Assembly (NCBI GenBank): GCA_018881555.1
Contig: JACAXG010000061.1
Location: 3,950,036 to 4,014,035, forward strand
DNA from: Amblyornis subalaris
Taxonomy: Eukaryota > Chordata > Aves > Passeriformes > Ptilonorhynchidae
DNA: 64,000 nucleotides
Reading direction: 5' to 3'
Below, in pieces: positions 28,001 through 40,540 of this stretch. Positions within the stretch are counted from its first letter, which is position 1. Every line of letters starts with the position of its first letter. Under the pieces are notes generated by a model, which saw nothing but the letters and a program-made list of their open reading frames with translations, did not search any database and had not been told where the DNA came from. Made by a program: the position numbers and the translations under genes.

Positions 28001-31000
28001 TAGGAATAGAGCATGAGAAGTTATTTACTCTAGAAGGTGGTGTGCAGTAACGGGTATGAACCAGCACTACTTAGCCCCAGGAAGAAAGTATGAAGTCATA
28101 AGTTCTGCATTTAAAAGAAGAAAAAAAGCTACAGGAATCAAAGACTTCATCTGTGAACAGAGGACGCCTGCCAGAACCAGAAATAGTTCTGTTGCCTGAT
28201 GCTTTCTTTCCTCAGGCTCACAAACCCCAGAGGTGTGTTGGGGAGTGGGTGGAGTTGCAATGTTTTAATAAAGTACTCTGGAATTTTATTAATGTGAAGG
28301 GCTGCAAATTCCTGCAGTTCTGGTCATGTGAACATCTGCATTCAGCCATCCTGGATTTCAATGAGGTTCTGAAGAACATTAGCTATGTAATTCGTGTGGC
28401 TGTTCTTTCGGCCTGTAACAAGGCTTAGCAAGGTTAACATTATGTTCACGTTTAGATTTTAGTGTTTGTCTTACTGGAAGGTAAAAACAAGTAAAAGAAA
28501 TCCTATGCCTCAAAGGGGATCAGAAGGACACTTGGAAAAGAAAGGAGTGATTTCCAAATGTGGAAGTCATGGAGTGATGAATAAGGCTAGCCAGGAAACA
28601 CAGTGGACCTGGTGTTAGAGTTTCATATCCAGAGACTTCATTGCAGGTCTCAGACTTGCAGAAAGCACTGAGTGTCCTCTTACATCCCCAGTTAGGAAGA
28701 GCTGAAAGCTGAAGTGAATTTTTGAAACCTTTTTCCGTTCAAGAGAAAACCAGGTTGATCATACCTCCTAAAAATAACAAATGTTTGCTGTCTGGGGATT
28801 TCTTTATTAGGGCATATAGTTTGCTCTGGTCCCGATTCAGTTCTGACTGGAGCTCAGTCCCTGCAAGAGGGCTGTCTGTACATTGATGCCTCCCCCAGAG
28901 AAGCACAGGGTCAGCCAAGGAGCAGAATACTGCTACAGAGGTACCACTCGGAGCCCAAAGACATCAGCTCCTTCCCAGGAAGCAAATTGAATTCCTCTGT
29001 GTGCCACTGTTCAGATTTCTGGCCATAAATATCAGGAGGCTTTCTGAGCAGGGACTAGTAGTCTGTCCATATCCTGAACTTATATTTAATGCTCCTTTAA
29101 GCATGCTTAGAAGTGGGAAGATAGCAATTCCACATGTGAATCCTACTCTGAACTTCAGCTTCCTTTATAGCTACAGTCAAGTTACACGTCTTTTCCACCC
29201 CCAAAATCCACTCCCATTGTTGGATCTGGTGTAGTGCTCCATTCCTGCTCCCAGGGGAGAACTTGGCCTTCAAAAGGAAGTACACTGTGAAATCAATCAG
29301 CACACAAGCCCCCATTTGCTATGTACAGCCTTTTCTCTGGCCAGTTACTGTTCTGTGCTTTGGGGTAGAGAATGGTCCTACCCCCTGCTCAGCCACTGGT
29401 TGCTGAGTCATCACTTCTCTTGGCTCATCTTTCGCCTTCTCCTGATGGCATTCTGAACGTCAGTCGCCAACATGTGACACTCCAGCAGACATGCCAACGA
29501 GTCCCTTTCTAATGACCATTAAAAGGGTCTGGTCAGACCTGCAATATCAGGCAGCTGTATTTGTTGAATTCTGCCCAGAAACCCTCTTTCCAGCTCCTCC
29601 CCAGCTCCCCAGGAATGGAGTGTCACAGCTGGGGAGAGACACTANGCATGCCAGGCCAGGACTGTTGTGCAGTCTCTCTCCTGTAAATGCAAAGGCCAGC
29701 TTGTCTGTGAAGTTATTTGAACAACATTTTTACCCTGTGCCAGATTGTGAGCTGTATGTCATGCTGTCAAGGCTAGCAATCAGCCTGATTGTTGTAGACT
29801 TGACAAACATGCTTATTTTTAGAACTGCTGGATATTACACATTGCACTAGATCTCTCTTTCATGTTAAAGACTTTAATCTTCTGCTGGAGTTTCTTATTG
29901 GACATCTGCCCAGAATATAGAGACTGATCTTTCTTTTTTTTCCCCTCTCTTTGATAAAGTGTCAGAGCCTCACTGAAAGGTGTAGATGGCAGTCAAAGGA
30001 TCTCAGCTGAAGTCATGCCTCTCCCAGCTCTCATCCAAATTATAAGTAGGGGTTATTGGCAGTATGTTGAAATAACTTTACCTTGGGATAATAGCCTTTT
30101 GCTTATCTCCCATCTATCTGTCACACTGTCTAACTTCTGTATTAACAGAGTCTACCTTTGGGCAGCTCACATACTACAGTAGCTGTCATTCTGTCCTCAC
30201 TCCTGAGTATTTAATGTAAACTGAACTAAAGTATGTTAAAGGTATACCAGGAAAGACAGTCATTTTTCCATCTCACTCCCCAGCAAAATGAGAGGTAGCC
30301 AAAATAGTGGCCCTGCAGCACTCCAGATGTGAAGTAGCACAGTAGGTATCATTACAGAAGAAACATTTTCTGCCTCAGGGGTCTGTTAGTAATTTTGACA
30401 GCAGAGGCACTCTAATCCCACGCAGAAGAAAACAAGGATAAAAGAAGCTGGGACCTAGTGAGTTCCCAAAATTAAGACACAACTGAGATACCCTGGCCCT
30501 GCCATCAAACTAGAGATTGCTTCGGGACTGCATTCTGGTTTGTAGGACTCGATGTTGCCTGACTGTGATGGCTGGGAATAAAGTGAGAGTTGAAAAGATG
30601 GGAAAGTTCACTTGAAAGCCTCATTTCTTTCATGTCAAATGTAAGGCTAGGTGACAAATGGCCCACAAGGACAATGTACTCCAAGGAGCCGAGGCCACAG
30701 GAGGCATGTGACCACCTCCTTGACTAGCATGCTTCCTCCTCTCTGCAGGAGGTGCTATCCAAACACAACAAGAGGAGGCAGAAGGGAGCTGACAACATCA
30801 GAACCTTGCTGGAGCTCCAAGGCTAACCATTTATGAGAAGCAAAGATGCCATCAGCTCAGCATTCTTCTCCCCAGGCTCACCTCTCCTTCGCACTGTGCC
30901 ACATGATGAAACTTTGTCTTCCCCGAAATTTAAAAAAAAAAAGTATCTAAAAAGATAAAGTGGATCACATAAGTCAAGATGCTTGTGACTATCTTCCATA

Positions 31001-34000
31001 AATGAGTTTTTCTCCATACTTTCACATATTATTTCTGCTCTCATTTTTTTCCAGGTGGCATTCACCTATTGTTCTATTTTCAGTCCATGGCCTCATTCAA
31101 TAAGATTGGAGGTGTAGACTTTTGATCCCTCTTTATTGATTTGAATTTTAAAAGGGGGATATGTACAAGAAATCGGTGGCATTTGAGTGAAAATATAAAC
31201 CTATCACGTTCAAGACAGTCTAAAAATATAGGCAAAAACATCAAAACATGGTATAGCATTTCCACAGAATAGAATATACCCAGTTCTTCAAAGAGGAAAT
31301 AGGTGGAAAACTCCGTAAGAAGGAATCATTATACCTTTGCAAGATATGTGATCTTTAAAACTGCAAAGCTAAACCCTCCTAAATCTCTGAGCATTTAATA
31401 GTATTCCAAGTGCGCCATAACCATATTTCCGCCTTCTAGCCTGCTGTCCAGCTGATCCAGCTGGTGGCATGAGCTGATAAGGACATTCTTGGCAGCCAGG
31501 CTCCACACAGAACAAATATCAGTGCATTGCCTCATGAGCAAGTGTGAGAAAAGGTAGGAGTGCCACAAACAACAGGGAACTGGCCTGAGGCAGTTCAGCT
31601 TGTTAGCAGAGAGAGTGAAGCAGCCCTAAAACAGATGTAACCAACACCCTTCATCTGTAATCACTGCACAGTTCTCATGTCAGGAGAGCTTGGGCAATAT
31701 GAGGATCTCAACTGCTGTCAGTGTCCCATCCATGGGAAAACAGATGTGGCAAACCTCCAAGCATAGCTTGACTTGATGGTCCAGCAAGCCAGAAAGTTAG
31801 CGTAGCACTAGAGAGACAGTTGTTTTCCAGCTACTGATCTCAGTTACCTTTTTCTTTCTTTTTCTTTCTTTTTTTTTTTTTGGTGACAGATGGGGATTAG
31901 TGTGGCTAACCAATATGCCTAATCTCTGGAGGGCGGAAACATTTTATGCCACTCAACAGGAGGCTTTATGGATACTAGAGGTCAAATTCACAATGACATC
32001 TGAAAAACTAAAACCTACAGGGGTACTTCCCTCTGGTCTTAGTGGGCATTTAGTCACTGCAGAGTTAAACCTTAAATACCTTTGTGAAAGTGAGCCTGGA
32101 CAGCTAACATTTAAACTATCTCCTGAGGAGTTCTTTCTCAAGCTGTTCCCAAGTTTCAAGAATCTCTACATCTGTTATAAAGCTGGGACTGTGTGGGGAA
32201 CAGATCATAACTATTTACACAGTGAGTCAGTAATCCTGCAAGTAGCAAGACAGCTACCTGCTGTAGAATAAGTATTGACAGGCTTGTACTTTTAAGCATA
32301 ACATTGGTTTTCCCCCTGAACTGCATAGCTGGGAAACTGTTTAGTGAGTGATATACCTGCAGTCACAGACCCTGGGAGTCTAATACCCCATTAATTCTGT
32401 TTTGATGGAATGGTGTTTGAGAAACTGAATTTTATGTCAGACCTGTCAATAATTCCACACCACTGGCATTTTTCCACATTTATTAGTACAGTGCCTCTTT
32501 CATATACCACAGGCATTACTTTAAAACATTTGCTATGTCATCTCACCTGCAAGAAAAAAATGAGCCCTGGATTTCACTTTGAAACGAGGATGTCCAATAC
32601 GCGTCAAAACGTTGCCTCTTTTGTTAATTTCTTCCCATAAGCATTTCAATGACCATAGTTCGAATTAAAATTCAAGAGTGAAACAACTCGGAATTAGGTA
32701 CCACCAGTACCTGCTAGAACACTGTCCCTTTAAGGCCCTGCATTCTGCCCCAATTAACATTCCAATTTTATTGCATGTACCTGGTCTGAAGAGAGTCAGT
32801 AGCCACTGGGCATAGCATAAATTGTCGGCCTTCAGCAAAATGAACAGCTGAAACACATGCAGTACCTGACCATGCTTGTTAGGCTATTTGCTCCTTTAAT
32901 CACTGCTGCACTCGTGAATGCCTGCTATTCAATTATCTTCCAAACCTTCATCATGTCACTAGACAATAAAACGTGACAAGACAGGTATTACTGTGGTAAG
33001 GTCATCTGATATCTAGAAGTGTCTCATTATTCCCTTCAGTGATTAGCTACAATTACTGCTTTAACCCGAGTATTGAAGGCTGTAACAAAGAGTTTCAAAT
33101 ATTCATCATAGAATACCTTGCGAGCGGGAGAAGTGTTCACGGAGGAACATGTTTCCCAGCTGACTGTCCTGGGAGCACCAGCAATCCCAGAGAAGATGCT
33201 CCAAATAATGTTGGGATCCCCAGTTTGCTCCTAAGACACAGCCAGACACTCACAACACAAAGGGTAGGCAGCCCGTATCTTGCCTGTGCTGTTTGCAAGT
33301 GATATCAGAGATAAGAAGGATCCATATGCAAGACCAATCTTGACTCATCTTTCTTGCCCTAATGACTCTATGCAGGGCTGATAGGATAGTTGGAGTCCAG
33401 AGATTAACCTGAAGCACTCAAAATATCTCCCACAAGGNGTGCCCCAGAAACACCTGTATATGCAGGCTGGATTGGCCCCAAGGAAGTCACGTTGCCGCTC
33501 TCTGGTAAGACAGATACACCTGGCTTCAAAGTTACCGCATTTTCTTTATTTCAGTTAGGAATTTATAATTAGACTTAAGATTAGGCTATCTTGTTTGTTA
33601 AGCCAGTGTAGTCCTGTCCTAATAAAGTCCCTTCAACCAGTTTAGGATCAAGACAAGTTTTTGTTCTTGATGCCTGAAAACAACAAGTTGCAGGAATTAC
33701 AACCAATAAAAGATTACATGATCCCATGTTCCTCGAGTTGGGGTAAATTAGGTAACTCCCTGAATTCCAATTCTTTGTGTCCTTGAGGTGACACCATTTA
33801 TGGTGCTCAATGGACAATGGAGAGTTCCCTCCAAGAAAGAATCCTACAGGCAAGCAGAGGTGAAGGAGGCAGGGCTGGAATTGGTGCAGTAGGAATGCTG
33901 ATTGTTGAGGAGAAGGCAGGACAGACCCAGAGTTTAACATTTCTCAGTAAATCTAAATTACATCCAGGATCAAATTAATGTTGGCTCTCTCCGTTTCACC

Positions 34001-37000
34001 CTGCCCTGCATCTAAGTCAAATTCTGGTGGAGGGGAGAATTTATCCTGATCTTTGAGTTCAAAGGCAGGACACACATTTCATAGCAGTTCTGTAGGAGAT
34101 GGAAGTAATACCTGCACAAAGGAGTAAACAAAGAACAGCCAGACTTTCACTGAGGGAAAGGCAGTTTTACAGGCACATTGCCAATCGAAACCTCTCTCCC
34201 ACTGTGGCTCAGAGTGGCCCCAGTATTTGCTCTGCCTTCCACACAGCACTCAACATGACAGGCTAATAACCACAGCTGGCACTGCCGCTGGTGAAGGCAG
34301 CAGTTACCTCAAGCAGATGACTGATAGAAACGGGCAAGATAGCTTTTGCATTACCTACCAGCAGAGCCCTGGAAAGCCAAGTAAGGGGATGTGGCAGATG
34401 TCCCACCCCAGTGGAACGGGAGTAGCAAGCCTTGCTCTCCAGGACTCGCCTCCATTCCAGCCCTTCTTTTGTCCTTCCCCATCCAGCAGCAGGACGAGCC
34501 CAGTCCTCCAACCTTGGGACTGCAAAATCCAATCCTCCTAACACTGCTGAAAGCTTTGAGCTGGCCCTGCAGACAACACGGCTCACTGCAAGAGAATGAG
34601 TTGACAATTTTATTTCTTGTGGTACAATGAAACTTATTTAAATAAAATTCTGATTAAGACAGAAAGGCATGGTCTTGATTCACAGCAGGGAAATCTGAAA
34701 ACTGCTTGCTACATGCCGTTAAATTACCAGTTTCTACCATTTTATTTTTAAAGCAGTGTGCTGTTTCTCTGAAGTGGGAACAACACGGCATGCACATCGT
34801 TTTGGGTAATCTCTGTGCAAGGTCAATTTGTTCATTTGATGTTATTGAGCCCAAAGTAAGAAACATGGGGAACTTTTTTCCTCTCCAGTTGAGGAGTGTC
34901 TATTGCTATGTGGAAATCAATAACCCTATGGTAGCAAAAGATCTGTCTTGGTGTGCAAAGGGTAAATCAAAGCGGCCCACCCCACCATAAGAATCGTGCA
35001 GCTTTTACCAGTCGTTGTCCTATGCCAGGGCTGCATCAATGAGGTAAAAGAAACTTCCTAGCTCTCTCATCTATTCCTCATATTTAAGTCATAACTGCTA
35101 TAGGGCACAGTTAGAATTTGCAGATCATTGCTTTCTGTCTTAGTTGAAGAGGACCTGTTACACATACCAGGCACAGCTGGCTAAAGTTCAATTAGATAAA
35201 CATTAAGATACCCTATAACAATGCACCAAAACTTTAATTTAATGCTAAGTGTGAATAATTTNGTTAATTTTTACCGTATTTCCTTCTAAATCTGAATCAG
35301 CTAATCACTTACTAACTTTTCCATTGTCTGGCTATGACTATTCTCACATCAGGTCACGCAGCTATGTTGTAGCTGGTCATTTCAGATGGTTTCCATTTCC
35401 TACTGGTATAAGCATGTGAGCAATCCTGAAGCAAATACTCAAATGTACTTCATGTGGATAGCTGTATCTAGAAACAAGAACACAAGAACTTCCACAGAAA
35501 ATGGCTATAAATAGAGCCTGATAAAGAAAAAGCAGTTACCAGGAATTCATATTTGTTCGTCTTTTGAGCTTCCTAGATCTTCTTGAAAGAAATGTTTTAT
35601 CTCCCATCTGCTAGCCTAGCTATGAGTTTAGGACACCATATCAGCTTGCACCACTTGAGAATCTCATCCTTTTTGTACTGTCTGTGTTTAGCTGTGGCAG
35701 AAAGTCACAGAAAACATGTCCAATACAGATCAGAGGAATGTGTCATATATATTAACCACCATAACTGCCGTGTTTGTTTTCACTACCCAGACAAAGAATT
35801 AATTGCATTGATTTTTAGGAATCTACATTTTAGATGAGGGTGCACTGCACAGCAGAGATGAGTTTGCATCATTGTGAGAATAAGCACTCAGCCATTTTAG
35901 AGCATCTCTTTTAAAATAATCCCTGGCCTTCTGTAATGACAAAAGCTTATAGATGTAGCTCTTTACTACAAGAATTTTCAGTGAAATCAGCTTCCTTCAA
36001 CAATGTCCTGTTTTAAGGGATCCAGCTATGTTAGCAACATTCCCTTCCTCTGCTGAGGGAGCAGTGATAGCCCACTGTCACTATTCTGCTGCAATTCCAT
36101 ATTAGGCTGTGATGGAGAGCAGTCAGCCCTGTCAGCTGCAGCCAGGATAAGCTTTCATGTTTAAATCATGTTAGATCATTCAGCAGTTATACCCGGGGCT
36201 GCCTAAATAGCACAGATAGCATGCCTGACAAGTCTAAGGCAGGTAGATTATGAAGTGCTGTGCCAAAACTGTTCGCACTTATTAGGGGGTTTTTTTACTG
36301 GATTTTGGGGAGTATCTGTACATCCCTTTTCTCATGCATGGCATTGTTATGTCTGCCCCTTCTTCTCCAGTCCTTTTCTCAAACAATCTTACACAGCTGT
36401 GACTGCAAAATATCATTTATTCCACACCATCAGTGCTCAGGTAGCATGTAGCCATGCATCCATCACTACCTAGGAAACCCTCTTTTCTTCACTAAAATGT
36501 CCCTCCTCTTATGTGAGATAGCAGACAGATGGAGGGATGAGAACAAAAAGTTGATCCAGGAAAGCAGAGAGGGTGAGGTAAAGAAGGCAGGTGAACTTGC
36601 CAATTCATTAGCCTATTAGCCCGGAGGCCAATAGGGGATTGCAAAGCCTCCAGGACCTACTAGACACCTGGATGCAGGCCAGTACTTAATGAGAAAAATT
36701 GTTTTCATTTGACTGTGCTGTGGCTTTTTCTCTTCACCATGTGCATCAGTATAGTAGCAGCAGTGGATTATTTCAAATTCAGTTATCTTGTTTCTGTGGC
36801 TGAGTATTTGGCCATGTGTTTGCTGTACCTGGACTTTCTATACGGTCATCCGAGTCCCTTGAACTGGCTGAAGGGTCCTTAGTTTCCAAAGCATGCTGTA
36901 ATCAAATTCATTCAACTCAGTAGGGGTAAGGCTTACTGAATTCTTTATGACAGCAGTCCTTCAGTGGGACTCTGAAGTTTTAAGTGACTCACTGCTATGC

Positions 37001-37079
37001 ACCACGCTTCTATGTCGCTATTGAGACTTGTATTACTATAATAAGTCATTGGAGAGATTATTCATTGTATGTAATTAAG
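25037..37079. other. Gene-free AT-rich flank
   Basis: No gene is recognised; frames of up to about 124 codons lack domains and splice context. A pyrimidine-rich tract (TTTCTTTC-type) lies near 31850-31882. Near 32570-32620 a stretch retains a few CpGs (acgcg, aacgtt) in otherwise CpG-poor DNA and could be conserved, but no family is recognised. Isolated N bases occur at about 25159, 29645, 33438 and 35262. At 36456-36465 the minus strand reads TGATGGATGC, a HOX1/PBX-like site of chance-level frequency. Confidence 0.65.
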
Positions 37080-37640
37080 ATGTTGGTTAACCATGACATC
37101 CAGAATGAGCATTAGAACAAAGACACTTTGCTAAATCTGTTGCAGTATTCCAAGTCATCAAGATATCAGTTTGATTGACAGACCAGATAATCTCTTTAGT
37201 AATCCTCTGAATTCTAAACACAGAAACGGGTAACTCCTCATCAGATAAGAATACGTTGCATTTATACTCTAAAGTGATGGAGGACAGTGTTTCATTTGGC
37301 TGGGTTTATCCACTCACTGTATAAGGTTCTTAGAGCATCGCTGTTTCAAAATAAAGTTTAACTTTAGTTACATCAGGCAGGCTTATCCTTTAATGTCAAC
37401 GACACGTTCTTGCAGAGGTTCTGCGTGTTGGTTTTTTTTTTACAAGGCGCTAACGATGTAATAAAGATTAATTAGTGTAAGTTATAGTGTCTGAAGTGTA
37501 TACATTCAAGCTGTTAAATGTGTCAATGGAGATCCATTATGACAACAATGGGCATTTTATTCTCAATAGGGATTGCTCTATTCGCCAGTATGAGATGTGT
37601 TTTCTTTATTAAGACAAAACCAGTGAGAAGAGCCCAGATT
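37080..37640. promoter_or_regulatory. Candidate distal HOXA enhancer block
   Basis: This unique AT-rich stretch about 19 kb beyond the HOXA1 stop holds a cluster of developmental factor motifs: a perfect PBX-MEIS decamer TGATTGACAG at 37172-37181, a homeodomain-type ATTAATTAG near 37470, and a SOX-type AACAATGG at 37544-37551. Regions beyond the 3' end of HOXA in mammals hold distal enhancers acting on HOXA1 and its neighbours. Assigning that role here is an inference from position and motif content, not from seen conservation. Confidence 0.3.
37172..37181 (+). promoter_or_regulatory. PBX-MEIS consensus decamer
   Basis: The plus strand reads TGATTGACAG, the optimal site for PBX with MEIS/PREP (TGAT half-site joined to TGACAG). 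A given 10-mer is expected about 0.1 times in this window counting both strands, so the match is more than noise, though not proof of binding. Confidence 0.5.
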
Positions 37641-40492
37641 TGAATACAGCTGAAATAAGAGCCTTGCTTTACACAGCATGATAAGCCTTGATTTTGTAAA
37701 CGCTATTACTTTGCTTTCATTACATATTCCTGCTGGTGTTATTTCATGGCATCGGCTGTTTTACAGGCTTTTATCTGGCATCGTACAAAATCAGGCCATC
37801 AGAACCTGCTTAGTACTTCATAGCTTAAAAAAAACCAAAATCAACATGGTCATTTATGAAGGACAAGTACTTGAATTTCAAACAGAATCTGTGTATCCAT
37901 ATAAGTATCTGCCCAGGTCTAGATGACCCATCAGACGAAAAAGGTTAAAGCTCACTGAATTTCTACAGCCAATAACACACAAGGGAATGCCGTAGTTAAC
38001 AGCATGTCCATCTATATGCTTGGACATCCCATAGTCCAGTTAAGCACTCTCATTACTGGATTGGAAAGAGGTGATTACCAGTGCAAAGCCCAGATCCATC
38101 CATTTCTATGGATCCATATCGGCAATTGAGATATACTCCTGTCATCTCTTCATCCAACCATCACTTTAAATTGCTAGAAAATTTAAACTGATTTTAAGGC
38201 CATTATCAACATATTTTGAAATAAACGTAAAATGCAACAGTAGGATGTTTGCTGCAAACACACTGCTTAAATGCAACAAACACTAGTAGCAAATGCATTG
38301 CTTGGATCATTTTGAGTGCATAATGCAGCCATTAAAATTCAGTGCCTGATCTTGTTTCCAAAAAGGCCATCAGTTACATGGCATGGCTGAGATGGGTATA
38401 TCTGAAGGCATTTCCAAATCCCCCACAGTAGTCTGGTTCCAGTATGGCATTCCAGCCAAGTGGAATAGGCAGCGCTTCTCCAATTCCCAGGTTGTCACAC
38501 TACAGGGTTTTCCTTTGTGTTTCTCAAAGGAATACCTTTCCCATGCACACTTAGAAATTGTTTCTCAACACTTTTACAAACTTGAGATTTTACACAGGAA
38601 TCTTCTGCGAATGGCATTTCTTGAATTTTGTGCATCTGGGCTAGGACATTAGCCTTTACAGAAGTACATTCAGACATCAAAATTAGATATCGTTTTCTCT
38701 GGGGTACTTCTGCTTGTTTGCTTGCTTGCTGTTTTTAAGCTGTAGTCTGTAAGAAGGTCCACTGTCTCACTCCTCTGTGGTGCAAAGTTTGATCAAAGAA
38801 TTTTCCTCAAAATTTCCGCAGAAAAAAAAGGTCTTTTATGAGCTGAGATCAAGCATCAAAGCTTTCAGCTCTAGAGAAGCTTGGGAGGAATTTACATGTA
38901 TTTGAAATTGAGGGGGGAAAAAACAAATTCATGCCAAGAGTGACTTTCCTGACACCTGGAGAAATGCTGTTCTTGCCTCTCCCCCTGCCGTGGCCTCCAG
39001 CGAAATCAAATTTCAACTTTTTCAGAGCAACATGAGTACGGTTCAAGGCTAGGTCTTCCACTCACTTTTTGCTGGCTTTCTGCTAACAGTCTCATTCAGG
39101 TTCACCTTAACACCATAGAAGGAAAGTGAGGAGGGAGACATGGGAACATGAAAGATCTTTCCTTCCTCTCCTAAATATAAGTGAACGACTATGCTGAACC
39201 TTCAACACAGAAATGCTCACTTCATCCACTCTGATGGACAACTCATAGTCCAAGGGGACTTTTCAGGCAACTTGAGGTTTGCACACCTTGTGCAGACAGT
39301 GTCTGTCTGAAGGCTTTTTCTCACTGACACGGAGCTGGGCTCAGCTGCCACCTGAGGACTCAGCTGTGACTGAAGAGCAGGATACCTGTTCATAGCTTTT
39401 CTCTGATCCAGAAGTCCGGAGTAATGCCCATGCTTAGCTTCATACCTCTGGGACAGAATCACAAGTGCATGCAACATCAGAGCCTAAGCAAGTCAGTAAT
39501 ATCAGGTAGCACACAAAAAACTACCAATGCTGTCCAGGGATTGAAATATTAGTGGACTATGCCTCAAGAAAGCCATGGTCCAAGAAAGCCATGAAAACCC
39601 AAAACATTGTCCATATATCACTGACTCTAATCTGCTTGTTTTATTAAGATCTCAAGATTAAAGCTGAATAAGGGATACAACCCTTTCCACAAAACCCTCA
39701 CCTTCTCAGAAACAAAGAGATTATTGAGCCCAGTGTGTAATGAAATCATAATTTCCTGAAATAACATAAAGTGTCGGGGCAACCCACCGCACAGGAGCAC
39801 AGACAGCTACAAAAGGCAACTTTTGTAGATGAGGTGAGGATTCACATGATCTTGGCCGGTTCTGGGCTGTCAGTCACAGCTCCTGTTGATAAGCCCTACA
39901 CCACAGACCTGGAGTATGGCCCAAGTGCCAGTCTTGCACAAGTGTCTGGGTTTGCTTTCTGTAAATAAAAAACAATAGCAATTACTACTGTGCTGTTGAT
40001 CAGCATCCCATTTGTGGAAGGTGTTGAAAAAGGAACTAAAGACCCTTTGCTTTATAGGTTTGAATTTGGAATTAAAACTAAGCTATCATAAGGTTTCCTA
40101 CATTGGAGTCTGAAGTCTGCAATTTAACAGATCTAAACTACAGCATCATGTTATTTTCCATACATTAATCATGCCTAGAGTTCAAAATATGTTCATTTGC
40201 TTAATACAAATCCCTTAATGTGCTGTATGAACATGTAGTTACTGAAGAGCACATCTGTGCTTTGGTATATTTATAATTAGATGTACAGTTCATCCGTCAC
40301 TTACAGAAGATTTTTTTTTTTGTGAACTAATCACTGCCACAATTTGAAACCATATATTAGAATGCTTCAATTATATGTCTTTTACTATGAATGAACCTTT
40401 TCCTAATAACAGCATTGCACCTGAAGTAATTAAATAGATGTGGAGCTTATAATCACAAGAGAAATTGAATTCTCAGTTAACATTTTCAAAGT
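37641..40492. other. Gene-free flank
   Basis: Nothing coding is recognised. A 13-bp phrase (caagaaagccatg) occurs twice 16 bp apart at 39565-39577 and 39581-39593. Otherwise the sequence is unique and AT-rich. Confidence 0.6.
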
Positions 40493-40540
40493 CCTATTGA
40501 TGAAAATTCCTACTGATTACAATTCCTATTGATTGAAAGT
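40493..40540 (+). repeat. Three-copy 16-bp tandem repeat with TGAT cores
   Basis: Three consecutive 16-base units are cctattgatgaaaatt (40493-40508), cctactgattacaatt (40509-40524) and cctattgattgaaagt (40525-40540). They share the pattern CCTAYTGATKR and have diverged by substitution only, keeping exact 16-bp spacing. Each unit carries a TGAT core, the PBX half-site. This may be an old minisatellite seed or a small array of homeodomain-cofactor sites. Confidence 0.65.

Noticed and set aside
38700..38735. CTTGTTTGCTTGCTTGC short repeat as a possible array
   Set aside because: It is only a few irregular tetranucleotides. No CRISPR-like or other ordered array exists in the window.
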